Assembly: GCF_021919345.1 (NCBI RefSeq)
Contig: NZ_CP089293.1
Coordinates: forward strand, 1,364,001 to 1,428,000
Source of the DNA: Paenarthrobacter nicotinovorans
Lineage (GTDB): Bacteria > Actinomycetota > Actinomycetes > Actinomycetales > Micrococcaceae
Length of the DNA stretch: 64,000 nucleotides
Direction of reading: 5' to 3'
Shown here: positions 33,116-41,299 of the stretch, one piece after another
How positions within the stretch are numbered: the first letter of the stretch is position 1
Layout: every line of letters begins with the position of its first letter
Made by a program: the position numbers and the translations under genes
The notes under the pieces: generated by a model
The model's input: only the letters and a program-made list of their open reading frames with translations
The model's database searches: none
What the model was told of the DNA's origin: nothing

Positions 33116-34546
33116 ATGAACGAAAGCTGCAACTACATGTCTTCCACCGCACCATCCAAGGAAGGCGAGTCCACTAAACCAGTGAACTCGCGGGGCAAGG
33201 TGATCTTCGCGAGCCTGATCGGCACGACGATCGAGTTCTACGACTTCTACGCCTATGCCACCGCGTCGGTACTCGTCTTCCCCAAGCTCTTCTTCCCGGA
33301 CGCCACCGACATCAACGCGCTGCTCAGCGCCTTCGCCATCTTCGGTGTCGCCTTCTTCGCGCGTCCCATCGGCGCAGTGGTCTTCGGACACTTTGGTGAC
33401 AAGATCGGCCGCAAGGGCACCCTGGTTGCCTCCCTGCTGACCATGGGTATTGCAACCTTCCTCATCGGCCTCCTGCCCACCGCCTCCATGCCGGGTTGGG
33501 CCATCCTCGCGCCGATCATGCTGGTCGTGCTCCGCTTCTTCCAAGGCCTCGCCCTGGGTGGCGAGTGGTCCGGTGCTGCCTTGCTCGCAACAGAGAACGC
33601 GCCTGAAGGCAAGCGCGCAATTTACGGTACGTTCCCGCAGCTGGGTGCGCCGATCGGTTTCATCATCGCCAACGTGATCTTCATCTGGATGAACGTGGCG
33701 CTCAGTGCTGATGAGTTCCTTGCCTGGGGTTGGCGCGTGCCGTTCATCCTCAGCGCCGTGCTGGTCATCGTCGGTCTCTACGTCCGCCTGAAGCTGGTGG
33801 AGAGCGTGTCCTTCACCAAGGTCATCGAGCAGGAGAAGGTCCAGAAGCTGCCCCTCGCTGCAACGCTCAAGAGCCACTGGCGCCCGGTCCTCGCTGGTAC
33901 GTTCATCATGTTCGCCACGTACGTGCTCTTCTACATCATGACCACGTTCACGCTGTCCTACGGCACCAAGCCAACGTTGGCCGGCGCTCAGGCCGCAGCC
34001 GAAAAGGCCGGCAAGCCGATGACGGCCGAGCAGGTCGCCGCGTTCGTCCCCGGGCTGGGCATCACCCGCTCCGACTTCCTCTGGATGCTGATCATCGGCG
34101 TCGTCTTCTTCGGCATCTTCACTGTGGTTTCAGGCCCGCTGGCCGAGAAGTGGGGCCGCCGGAAGTTCCTGCTGGGCGTTACGGCCGGAATCTTCGTTTT
34201 CGGTGCCCTCTGGTTCACCATGTTTGGACCCGGCCAGGCCGCAGCCATGGTGGGCCTGATCGTGGGCTTCACCCTCATGGGCCTGACGTTCGGCCCCATG
34301 GCGGCGATCCTGCCGGAGCTCTTCCCGGCGAACGTCCGCTACACCGGCTCGGCTGTCGCCTACAACCTGTCGTCCATGATCGGAGCGGCCCCTGCGTCCT
34401 TCGTGGCCATCGCCCTGTGGTCGGCGGCAAACGGCAGCACTTGGTTGGTGGGCGTCTACATGGCCGCCGCTGCCGTGGTCACCTTCATTGCCTTGCTCCT
34501 CACCCGGGAGACCAAGGACACGGACTACGAGAACAACGTCGCCTAA
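33116..34546 (+). CDS. MHS-family MFS metabolite:proton symporter
   Basis: A 476-residue transporter of the metabolite:H+ symporter branch (ShiA/ProP-like). It has FASLIGTTIEFYDFYAYATAS (TM1), GHFGDKIGRKGTL, FFQGLALGGEWSGAALLATE and the second-half copy GPLAEKWGRRKFLLG. The long hydrophilic loop around 325-345 (AAAEKAGKPMTAEQVAAF) is unusual. The start could be ATG 33116 or ATG 33137; neither has a strong ribosome site. It is divergent from narK. Substrate is unclear: dicarboxylate, shikimate or betaine-type compounds are all possible. A perfect 20-bp terminator follows. Confidence 0.85.
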   Translation: MNESCNYMSSTAPSKEGESTKPVNSRGKVIFASLIGTTIEFYDFYAYATASVLVFPKLFFPDATDINALLSAFAIFGVAFFARPIGAVVFGHFGDKIGRKGTLVASLLTMGIATFLIGLLPTASMPGWAILAPIMLVVLRFFQGLALGGEWSGAALLATENAPEGKRAIYGTFPQLGAPIGFIIANVIFIWMNVALSADEFLAWGWRVPFILSAVLVIVGLYVRLKLVESVSFTKVIEQEKVQKLPLAATLKSHWRPVLAGTFIMFATYVLFYIMTTFTLSYGTKPTLAGAQAAAEKAGKPMTAEQVAAFVPGLGITRSDFLWMLIIGVVFFGIFTVVSGPLAEKWGRRKFLLGVTAGIFVFGALWFTMFGPGQAAAMVGLIVGFTLMGLTFGPMAAILPELFPANVRYTGSAVAYNLSSMIGAAPASFVAIALWSAANGSTWLVGVYMAAAAVVTFIALLLTRETKDTDYENNVA

Positions 34547-34571
34547 GAACCTTAAGAACAAGCTGCCCAAT

Positions 34572-34615
34572 AACGACGCCGGCCCCGCACCGAAAGGTGC
34601 GGGGCCGGCGTCGTT
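34572..34615. terminator. Perfect 20-bp terminator with GAAA tetraloop
   Basis: Arms 34572-34591 and 34596-34615 pair without mismatch around a GAAA loop. It lies between the convergent MHS transporter and carboxylase alpha subunit and should stop transcription from both sides. Confidence 0.88.
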
Positions 34616-34627
34616 AAGCGTCGGTTC

Positions 34628-36442
34628 CTAGTCCTCGATGGTCGCGATGACCGCACCGGCGGCCACGGTTTCCCCGGCGCTGGCAGACAGGCCCCGGACG
34701 GTGCCCGACTTGTGGGCGGTGAGGGGCTGTTCCATCTTCATGGCTTCGAGAACCACGATCAGATCGCCCTCGGCCACCACGTCACCTTCGGAGGCCGCCA
34801 CCTTGACGATGGTGCCCTGCATGGGCGAGGTCAGTGCATCGCCGCCGGCAGCGGCAGCCGCAGCACCTGCCGAGCGGGAACGCTTCTTGGACTTGCCGGA
34901 CTTAGTGCCCGTCCCGGCAGAGGCGGTGGCGACGCCGGCACCCAGGCCGGACGGCAGAACCACTTCAAGGCGCTTGCCGCCAACCTCGACGACGACGCGC
35001 TGGCGCTCACCGGCGTCGGGCGTTCCGGCGTCTGCGCCCGCAGCAGACCAGGCCGGGATGCTGTTGACGAACTCGGTTTCGATCCAGCGGGTGTGGACCG
35101 AGAAGGGGCCCTCCGCGGGAGCGAAAGCAGGGTCGGTGACCACTGCGAGGTCGAACGGGATGACGGTGGGGATACCCTCCACCACCATTTCTTCCAGTGC
35201 GCGGCGTGAACGCTGGAGTGCTTGCTCGCGGGAAGCGCCGGTGACGACCAGCTTGGACAGCATGGAGTCGAAGTTGCCGCTGATGACGTCGCCCTGCTCG
35301 ATGCCGGAATCCACGCGGACACCCGGGCCCGTGGGGTTCTTCAGGGTGGTGACCGTACCGGGTGCGGGCATGAAGTTCCGGCCCGGGTCTTCGCCGGTGA
35401 TGCGGAACTCGAAGGAGTGGCCGCGGACCTCGGGGTCCTCGTAGCCGAGTGCTTCACCGCGGGCGATGCGGAACTGTTCGCGGACGAGGTCGATTCCCGT
35501 GACTTCCTCGGAGACGCAATGCTCCACCTGGAGGCGGGTGTTGACCTCAAGGAAGGAGATGGTGCCGTCCTGGCCCACCAGGAACTCACAGGTTCCGGCA
35601 CCCAGGTAGTTGGCTTCCTTGAGGATGGCCTTGGAGGATTCGTAGAGGCGCTTGTTCTGCTCTTCGCTCAGGTACGGGGCAGGGGCTTCTTCCACGAGCT
35701 TCTGGTTGCGGCGCTGCAACGAGCAGTCGCGGGTGGAGACCACCACCACGTTGCCGTAGGCGTCGGCCAGGCACTGGGTTTCGACGTGGCGGGGGGCATC
35801 CAGGAACCGCTCGATGAAGCATTCGCCACGGCCGAAGGCTGCAGTGGCTTCGCGGACGGCGGATTCGTAAAGCTCCGGAATTTCTTCCATGGTGCGCGCA
35901 ACTTTGATGCCGCGCCCGCCGCCGCCAAACGCAGCCTTGATGGCAACCGGAAGGCCGAATTCTTCGGCAAATTTGAGGATTTCGTCCGCGGATTCCACGG
36001 GATCAGCCGTGCCGGGGACCAAGGGTGCGCCCACCTTTTCGGCAATGTGGCGGGCCTGGACCTTGTCGCCCAAAGCCGAAATGGCCTCAGGTGACGGGCC
36101 GATCCAGTTGATGCCGGCGTCGATGACTTTGGCGGCGAACTCGGCGTTCTCGGCCAGGAAGCCGTAGCCGGGGTGGATGGCATCCGCGCCCGACTGCTTG
36201 GCGACGTCGATGATCTTGTCCATCACCAGGTACGACTCAGCGGCCGTGTTCCCACCCAGGGCGTACGCTTCGTCGGCGAGGCGGACGTGGAGGGCGTCGC
36301 GGTCCGGGTCTGCGTAGACGGCTACGGAGGCAATGCCTTCGTCCCGGGCGGCTCGGATGATGCGGACCGCGATTTCGCCGCGGTTGGCAATCAAGACCTT
36401 GGTAAGAGGGCTGGAAATGGGCTGCGCCGGGTTAGCTGACAA
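34628..36442 (-). CDS. accA: Acyl-CoA carboxylase alpha subunit (biotin carboxylase + BCCP)
   Basis: A 604-residue actinobacterial alpha subunit. Biotin carboxylase domain (about 14-460): [27 protein letters not shown], the ATP-grasp glycine loop [11 protein letters not shown] and [10 protein letters not shown]. An Ala/Lys/Ser-rich linker (about 505-530) leads to the biotinyl domain, with biotinylated Lys569 in EAMKM. With AccD and AccE (10 kb away) it makes malonyl- or methylmalonyl-CoA. A 19-nt inverted repeat nearly identical to the one before accD lies 94 bp upstream. BirA, which would biotinylate it, is also in the window. Confidence 0.94.
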   Translation of the reverse strand: MSANPAQPISSPLTKVLIANRGEIAVRIIRAARDEGIASVAVYADPDRDALHVRLADEAYALGGNTAAESYLVMDKIIDVAKQSGADAIHPGYGFLAENAEFAAKVIDAGINWIGPSPEAISALGDKVQARHIAEKVGAPLVPGTADPVESADEILKFAEEFGLPVAIKAAFGGGGRGIKVARTMEEIPELYESAVREATAAFGRGECFIERFLDAPRHVETQCLADAYGNVVVVSTRDCSLQRRNQKLVEEAPAPYLSEEQNKRLYESSKAILKEANYLGAGTCEFLVGQDGTISFLEVNTRLQVEHCVSEEVTGIDLVREQFRIARGEALGYEDPEVRGHSFEFRITGEDPGRNFMPAPGTVTTLKNPTGPGVRVDSGIEQGDVISGNFDSMLSKLVVTGASREQALQRSRRALEEMVVEGIPTVIPFDLAVVTDPAFAPAEGPFSVHTRWIETEFVNSIPAWSAAGADAGTPDAGERQRVVVEVGGKRLEVVLPSGLGAGVATASAGTGTKSGKSKKRSRSAGAAAAAAGGDALTSPMQGTIVKVAASEGDVVAEGDLIVVLEAMKMEQPLTAHKSGTVRGLSASAGETVAAGAVIATIED

Positions 36443-36535
36443 GTTGTTGACTCCTTCTGTCCTTCAGGGAGCCTAGCGCGATTGTGAGGGTTCCGCCCAT
36501 ATTGATGGGGGATTCCGTGTGTGAGGCGATGTTCC

Positions 36536-36554
36536 TTTGTAGGGTTGCTACAAA
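36536..36554. promoter_or_regulatory. Inverted-repeat operator upstream of accA
   Basis: TTTGTAG and CTACAAA arms around GGTTG, 94 bp upstream of the carboxylase alpha subunit. The core TTGTAGGGTT-n-CTACA recurs on the opposite strand upstream of accD (46579-46593). The spacing and size suit a TetR-type fatty-acid regulator such as FasR, but that identity is inferred. Confidence 0.65.
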
Positions 36555-36558
36555 TTCC

Positions 36559-37218
36559 CTACTGGCTGTCCGCGCCCCACAGTTCGGTGATGCCCACCTT
36601 GGCATGCACCAGCAAGTCGCGGAGGGTGGAGATGGAAAGACCGACGACGGCGTGCGGGTCCCCGTCCACCTTGCGGATGAAGGCCCCGCCCAATCCGTCG
36701 ATGGTGAACGAGCCAGCGCAGTGGAGCGGTTCACCGGTGGCGATGTAGGCGTTGATCTCGTTCTCGCTCATCGATGCGAAGTGCACCTCGGCGCTCGACA
36801 CAGCTCCCACAGTAGCGCCCGTGCCTTCGGCGGGTTCATCGTTTTCCACGTTGGCGGCAGTGTCCCGGCAATCAACCAGCCAGTGTCCGGTGTGCAGCAC
36901 GCCTTGTGAGCCGCTCATGCGCAGCATCCGCTCGCGGGCAACCTCCGCTGTGTAGGGCTTGCCGTGGGACTCGCCGTCGAACTCGAACACGGAGTCGCAG
37001 CCGATCACCAGGGCACCTTCGGCCTCAGGCAGGGCAGCGACGGCCTCCGCCTTGGCCCTGGCCAGCAGGAGCGCGGTGTCGTGGGCGTCGGTCACGCCGT
37101 ACTTTGCCTGTACTGCGTCCTCGTCCACGTCCGAAACCAGGACCTCGTGCCTGATCCCCGCCTCGGCCAGGAGTTTGGTGCGGGCGGGGGACTGGGAGGC
37201 AAGGATCAATCGGGTCAC
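36559..37218 (-). CDS. maf: Maf-family nucleoside triphosphate pyrophosphatase
   Basis: A 219-residue Maf protein, starting at GTG 37218 where the conserved LILASQSPARTKLL begins. The frame is open to 37248, but those codons lie in a tandem repeat. Other marks: VLVSDVDEDAV, LVIGCDSVFEFDGE with catalytic-type Asp, GKPYTAEVARERMLRMSGS and YIATGEPLHCAGSFTIDGLGG. Such enzymes hydrolyse modified or canonical NTPs and are linked to septum formation control. It lies upstream of accA in the same direction with a 116-bp gap that contains the carboxylase operator. Confidence 0.9.
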   Translation of the reverse strand: MTRLILASQSPARTKLLAEAGIRHEVLVSDVDEDAVQAKYGVTDAHDTALLLARAKAEAVAALPEAEGALVIGCDSVFEFDGESHGKPYTAEVARERMLRMSGSQGVLHTGHWLVDCRDTAANVENDEPAEGTGATVGAVSSAEVHFASMSENEINAYIATGEPLHCAGSFTIDGLGGAFIRKVDGDPHAVVGLSISTLRDLLVHAKVGITELWGADSQ

Positions 37219-37238
37219 GCTCCCCAGCCTAATATGAT

Positions 37239-37317
37239 CCTCCCTCACATCCCGCGTGCTGCCCGTGGACCCTCCCTCACATCCTGCGTGCTTGCCGTAG
37301 ACCCTCCCTCACATCCC
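37239..37317. repeat. Tandem 32-bp repeat upstream of maf
   Basis: Two full 32-bp units (37239-37270 and 37271-37302) and the first part of a third (from 37303) each begin CCTCCCTCACATCC and share CGTGCTK-CCGTRGAC. An inverted fragment (GATGTGAGGAAGGG) lies at about 37386-37399. The array is between maf and the MMPL gene. Confidence 0.8.
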
Positions 37318-37330
37318 GGCCTTAAATACC

Positions 37331-37371
37331 GGACGCTCCCTCACTGGCGAGAAGCAAGTGAGGGAGCGTCC
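37331..37371 (-). terminator. 15-bp hairpin terminator after the MMPL gene
   Basis: GGACGCTCCCTCACT (37331-37345) pairs perfectly with AGTGAGGGAGCGTCC (37357-37371). It reuses the CTCCCTCAC word of the neighbouring tandem repeat. It sits 30 bp beyond the MMPL stop. Confidence 0.75.
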
Positions 37372-37400
37372 GTGGTTATCAGTGGTGATGTGAGGAAGGG

Positions 37401-39926
37401 TTAGTGCACCAGTTCCTCGGCGCCGTCCTTTGAGCGGTCGCTGCGGTTTAGCTTTGCGCCCTCAACATCAACGTCCGGCAGGATCCGGCCAAGCCACTTG
37501 GGGAGCCACCAGGCCTTTTCGCCGAGCAGGTACATGATGGCCGGGACGATTGTCATGCGCACAACGAACGCATCGATCAGCACGCCAAATGCCATCGCGA
37601 AGCCGAGCGGCCGGACCATGGTCAAGTGGCTGAAGATGAAGCCGGAGAACACACTGACCATGATGATGGCGGCCGCGGTCACCACCGCGGCGGCGTGGCT
37701 GAAGCCGGAGCGGACGGCGTGCTTGGCTGACTCACCGTGCATGAAGGACTCCCGCATGCCGGACGTAATGAACACCTGGTAGTCCATGGCCAGGCCGAAC
37801 AGCACGCCGATCAAGATGATGGGCAGGAAGCTCAGGACGGCACCCGGATTGGCGACGTCGAAGATTCCTCCCAGCCAGCCCCACTGGTAAACGGCGACCA
37901 CTGCGCCGAAGGCGGCGGCGAGGGAGAGCAGGAATCCACCCGTGGCCAGCAGCGGCACCACGATGGAGCGGAACACCAGGAGCAGCAGGATCAGGGAGAG
38001 TCCCACCACGATCGCGAGGTACGGCGGCAGGGCCGCGCCGAGCTTGGCGGAGACGTCGATGTTGCCTGCCGTCTGGCCTGTCAGGCCGATGGTCACGCCA
38101 AGGTCGTCGTGGATGGCCGTGCCCTTGGCCCGCAGATCAGAGACAACCTGGACGGTCCCGGCGCTGGCAGGTCCTTCTTTGGGGATGACCTGGAAGACTG
38201 CGGTGCGGTGGTCGTCGCTCAGCGCAACCGGAACGGCCGCAACCACGTTGTCGACGCTCCGGAGCTGGTCGGCGACGTCGTACTGCTTGTTCTTGGCGTC
38301 GTTGTCGTTCAATCCCTCGGGGAATTCGCCCACCACGATGATCGGGCCGGTCATGCCTTCGCCGAAGCTGCTGCGGGTGAGGTCGTAGGCCTTATATGCC
38401 TGCGAATCGACGGGTTCCGATCCGCCGTCGGGCAGGGCCAGGCGGAGCTGCGAAGCCGGCAGCGCCAAAGCGCCCAACAGCACGACGCTTGCGATCAGGG
38501 AAACCCATGGGTGGCGCGTCACCAGCCCGCCCCAACCGCCGCTGCTCCGCTTCTCTTCGAGTTCGCGGTCGGCAGCTTCGTGGCCGGGTTCGGCGTTGTG
38601 CTTGGCGGCCTTGGCCCAGGCGCGCTTGGAGATGAGCCTGCGGCCGATCAGGCCGAGGACGGCGGGCGTCAGGGTCAAAGCCACGACGACGGCGACAGCA
38701 ACTGTCGCTGCGGCGGCAACACCCATGACAGCAAGGAACGGCAGGCCCGGAACCACGAGGGCCGCCAAGGCGATGATCACGGTAAGGCCCGCGAAGAGCA
38801 CCGCGTTGCCGGATGTGCCGGTAGCCAGTGCGGCCGATTCTTCTCCGTCCATGCCGGCCAGGAGTTGGGTGCGGTGACGGTTGACGATGAAGAGGGAGTA
38901 GTCGATGCCCACTGCGAGGCCGAGCATCAGCGCGAGCATGGGGGAGATGGAGCTCATGTCGATGACGCCGGTGAGCGCGAACGTTCCACCGACGCCCACT
39001 GCCACGCCAATCAGGGCCATGAGCAATGGCAGGCCGGCGGCGATAAGGGTGCCCAGCATGAGGATCAGGACGAGGGCCGCAACCGCGACGCCGACGATTT
39101 CAGCGATGCCGAAGATTTCCGAGACGTCCTCGGTGATCTCCTTGCTGGCGTAGGCTGTGACGCCTGCCGAGGAAACGCCGTGCACGATCTCCTGGACTTC
39201 TTCGCGAACAGCGGGATCGACGGCATTGATGGAGGTCTTGAACTGGACCTGCGCGACGGCGGCCTTGTTGTCGTTGGAGACGAAACGCAGCCCCTCGGAG
39301 GCTTCAGCCTGCCGTTTGCCGAGCGCCAATGCCGCGGCGCCGTCGGCGGCTTCCTTCGCCCCGGCGTCGAGCTTTTCCTTGGTTGCGGCAAGTTCAGCGC
39401 GCTGCGGAGCCAGTTGCGCTTCGATCTGGGCGGGCGTGAGGCCGGATGCTGCAAGCTGCTGCTCCACGCCGGCAAGCTGTGCTTCGCCTGCGGTCAGTTG
39501 CGCGCGGCCTGCGTTCAGCTGGGCCTTGCCTTCGGCGGCTTTGGCTTCACCGGCGGCGATGTCGCCGGCTGCCTTGTCCAGCTGCTCCTGCGTGGTGAAC
39601 GGGTTGACCGTTCCCTGGACGTCCGGCAGGCTCTTGAGCTTCTCAAGGGCTGCGGACACGGCGTCCTTCTTGGCCTGGTCGAATCCGGCATCCCCGGCGT
39701 CGAAGACCACGGAGGCTGACCCGCCGGAAGCGTCAGGCAGTGCTTCTTTGAGCTTGTCGGCCATCCGTTGGGTTTCGGTGCCCGGAATGGTGAAGTTGTT
39801 GGACATGGTGCCGTGGAAGGCTGCGGCCGAGCCGCCCACTGCCACCAGGACGGCCAGCCATATTGAGATGACCAGCCAGCGGCGGCGGTAAGAAAACTTG
39901 CCGAGACGGTAGAGGAACGAAGCCAT
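37401..39926 (-). CDS. MMPL/RND family exporter
   Basis: An 841-residue RND-type membrane transporter. It starts at ATG 39926 with RRRWLVISIWLAVLVAVGG as the first membrane span; two clusters of membrane helices flank two extracellular loops. The first loop has a long Ala/Gln/Leu-rich coiled coil (about 140-225) with repeated AGxAQL words, and TM4 carries GLAVGIDYSLFIVNRHR. The second half has GVLFGLAMDYQVFITSGMRE. These are the proton-relay Asp-Tyr pairs of MmpL proteins. Exports a lipid or hydrophobic compound; the substrate is unknown. It begins 1 bp after the TetR gene's stop, so the pair is co-transcribed. Confidence 0.92.
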   Translation of the reverse strand: MASFLYRLGKFSYRRRWLVISIWLAVLVAVGGSAAAFHGTMSNNFTIPGTETQRMADKLKEALPDASGGSASVVFDAGDAGFDQAKKDAVSAALEKLKSLPDVQGTVNPFTTQEQLDKAAGDIAAGEAKAAEGKAQLNAGRAQLTAGEAQLAGVEQQLAASGLTPAQIEAQLAPQRAELAATKEKLDAGAKEAADGAAALALGKRQAEASEGLRFVSNDNKAAVAQVQFKTSINAVDPAVREEVQEIVHGVSSAGVTAYASKEITEDVSEIFGIAEIVGVAVAALVLILMLGTLIAAGLPLLMALIGVAVGVGGTFALTGVIDMSSISPMLALMLGLAVGIDYSLFIVNRHRTQLLAGMDGEESAALATGTSGNAVLFAGLTVIIALAALVVPGLPFLAVMGVAAAATVAVAVVVALTLTPAVLGLIGRRLISKRAWAKAAKHNAEPGHEAADRELEEKRSSGGWGGLVTRHPWVSLIASVVLLGALALPASQLRLALPDGGSEPVDSQAYKAYDLTRSSFGEGMTGPIIVVGEFPEGLNDNDAKNKQYDVADQLRSVDNVVAAVPVALSDDHRTAVFQVIPKEGPASAGTVQVVSDLRAKGTAIHDDLGVTIGLTGQTAGNIDVSAKLGAALPPYLAIVVGLSLILLLLVFRSIVVPLLATGGFLLSLAAAFGAVVAVYQWGWLGGIFDVANPGAVLSFLPIILIGVLFGLAMDYQVFITSGMRESFMHGESAKHAVRSGFSHAAAVVTAAAIIMVSVFSGFIFSHLTMVRPLGFAMAFGVLIDAFVVRMTIVPAIMYLLGEKAWWLPKWLGRILPDVDVEGAKLNRSDRSKDGAEELVH

Positions 39927-39927
39927 G

Positions 39928-40647
39928 TCAGAACCGATCTGTGGTGGTTGCGGCGGAGGTGGGGACGGGATGGCGGGAGGCGCCCGACGGCGGCGCGAAG
40001 CCGGCACCGAGGAGGCCCATCGCATCGATGAGGTGCTGGCGCAGGGTCGCCAGTGATTCGGAGGAGAGGTCCGGTCCGCGTTCGGCGAACCAGACATTCA
40101 TGGCGGCTTTGCCGCAGGAGATAACAGAGCCCGCCAGTGCGTGGAGGTACAGCTCGCTGACGCCGGAACCCAATCTGGTGCGGGCGGCGTCGATGATCTG
40201 CTCCGTGCAGTGGTCCCAGGCTTCAAGCTCGGAGCGGGCCAGCGAACGGTTGTCCTGGGTGAGGCTGAACAACTCGGCCATGGGGGCAACGGACATCGGG
40301 TCAGCGAGGGCCATCAGTGCGGCCTGTGCTGATTCGAGGATGGACTCGTCCGCCGGGCGCAGCCGGAACTGCTCCAATGCGTGGTCCATGAAGCCGTCCG
40401 CCACGGAGGCGAGGGCGGCTTCGAGGGTGGGGAAGTAGTTGAAGAACGTGCGCCGCGATACACCTGCGGCGGCAGCGATGTCTTCGACGGTGAAGTTGCC
40501 GGACCCTTGGCTGCGCAGAAGGTCCAGGGCTGCGGCCGCGATGGAGCTGCGGGTGGCCGCTTTGTTCAGCTCGCGCCGTGATGGGGTGCCGGCGCCGGAG
40601 AGGGCAGGGGAATCGGCGGCGGGGTCGTGGGTGTTGCTTTGGGTCAC
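39928..40647 (-). CDS. TetR family regulator of the MMPL exporter
   Basis: A 239-residue repressor with a GTG start. The N-terminal helix-turn-helix is TRSSIAAAALDLLRSQG...FTVEDIAAAAGVSRRTFFNYFPT (about 32-75); the C-terminal ligand domain ends in a low-complexity tail. The gene is directly upstream of the MMPL exporter with a 1-bp gap. A palindrome AGTGCAA-GT-TTGCACT 13 bp upstream of its start is a likely autoregulatory operator controlling both genes. Confidence 0.9.
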   Translation of the reverse strand: MTQSNTHDPAADSPALSGAGTPSRRELNKAATRSSIAAAALDLLRSQGSGNFTVEDIAAAAGVSRRTFFNYFPTLEAALASVADGFMDHALEQFRLRPADESILESAQAALMALADPMSVAPMAELFSLTQDNRSLARSELEAWDHCTEQIIDAARTRLGSGVSELYLHALAGSVISCGKAAMNVWFAERGPDLSSESLATLRQHLIDAMGLLGAGFAPPSGASRHPVPTSAATTTDRF

Positions 40648-40659
40648 GTAATTACACTA

Positions 40660-40675
40660 AGTGCAAGTTTGCACT
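40660..40675. promoter_or_regulatory. Putative TetR operator
   Basis: AGTGCAAGTTTGCACT is a perfect 7-bp inverted repeat with a 2-bp centre, 13 bp upstream of the TetR-MMPL operon start. A partly overlapping ACACTAAGTGCAA extends the symmetry to the left. Confidence 0.65.
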
Positions 40676-40705
40676 CTGCGCAATTTGAGGATGGTGAATG
40701 TGGAA

Positions 40706-40737
40706 AGTCCCGCCCTCGTTCGAACGAGGGCGGGACT
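40706..40737 (-). terminator. Perfect palindromic terminator after ybjQ-like gene
   Basis: A 32-nt perfect palindrome (13-bp stem AGTCCCGCCCTCG around TTCGAA) 15 bp beyond the stop of the YbjQ-family gene. Confidence 0.82.
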
Positions 40738-40751
40738 ATCGGAGCTTCAGA

Positions 40752-41195
40752 TCAGAACTGCTGAGGCGGGGCTGGCGGAGTCGGCTGCTGAGGCGGAGCC
40801 GCGGGAGCGGGCTGCTGCTGGGAGGCCGTCTTTGTCAGGTAAACCGACTGTCCCGTGGCGCCGGGCTCGCCCTCGCCCAGGGGCAGGACGTAGACGGCCG
40901 TGCCGTAGGCGCAGACTTCGGTCCAGTTGGTGCCCATTTCGGAGGTGTCAAAGCGCATGGCAACGATGGCGTTGGCGCCGCGCTGCTGTGCCTCGTTGAC
41001 CATGCGCGCCATGACTTCCTGGCGGCTTTCGTAGAGTGCCTTGGTCATTTCGGGCAGCTCGCCGCCGCCGAGGGAACGGAAACCGGCAAGCATCTGGGAA
41101 CCGATGTCCCGCGAGCGGACGGTGAGGCCCATGACTTCGCCGAAAACGGCGTCGATCCGGTGGCCCGGGATTTCATTGGAGGTGACGATCAACAT
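40752..41195 (-). CDS. YbjQ/UPF0145 family protein with proline-rich tail
   Basis: A 147-residue protein. Residues 1-108 match the YbjQ family of putative heavy-metal-binding proteins: MLIVTSNEIPGHRIDAVFGEVMG, a helical region with SRQEVMARMVNEAQQRGANAIVAMRFDTS and CAYGTAVYV. The last 25 residues are a Gln/Pro/Ala tail (QQQPAPAAPPQQPTPPAPP), typical of some actinobacterial versions. Function unknown. It is a single gene between two palindromic terminators. Confidence 0.85.
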   Translation of the reverse strand: MLIVTSNEIPGHRIDAVFGEVMGLTVRSRDIGSQMLAGFRSLGGGELPEMTKALYESRQEVMARMVNEAQQRGANAIVAMRFDTSEMGTNWTEVCAYGTAVYVLPLGEGEPGATGQSVYLTKTASQQQPAPAAPPQQPTPPAPPQQF

Positions 41196-41230
41196 GGTCA
41201 GAGCCTATCCAGCTTTCGGTCCTTTAACGG

Positions 41231-41266
41231 GGAAATCCCCCGGGGAGATCTCCCCGGGGGATTTCC
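41231..41266 (-). terminator. 36-nt perfect palindromic terminator after the symporter
   Basis: A fully self-complementary 36-nt sequence centred on AGATCT, with outer GGAAATCCCCC and GGGGGATTTCC. It lies 33 bp beyond the stop of the DAACS symporter and 29 bp upstream of the YbjQ gene start. Confidence 0.82.
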
Positions 41267-41299
41267 GTCAGTCCGTACTGGCGCTGAGGACGGCAGGCG

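Noticed and set aside
37239..37317. CRISPR-like array
   Set aside because: The 32-bp units are directly adjacent with no unique spacers, and there are no cas genes.
37737..39719. Plus-strand open frame of 660 codons opposite the MMPL exporter
   Set aside because: Highly polar Asp/His/Gly-rich translation without domains; it is the complement of hydrophobic codons of a real membrane protein.
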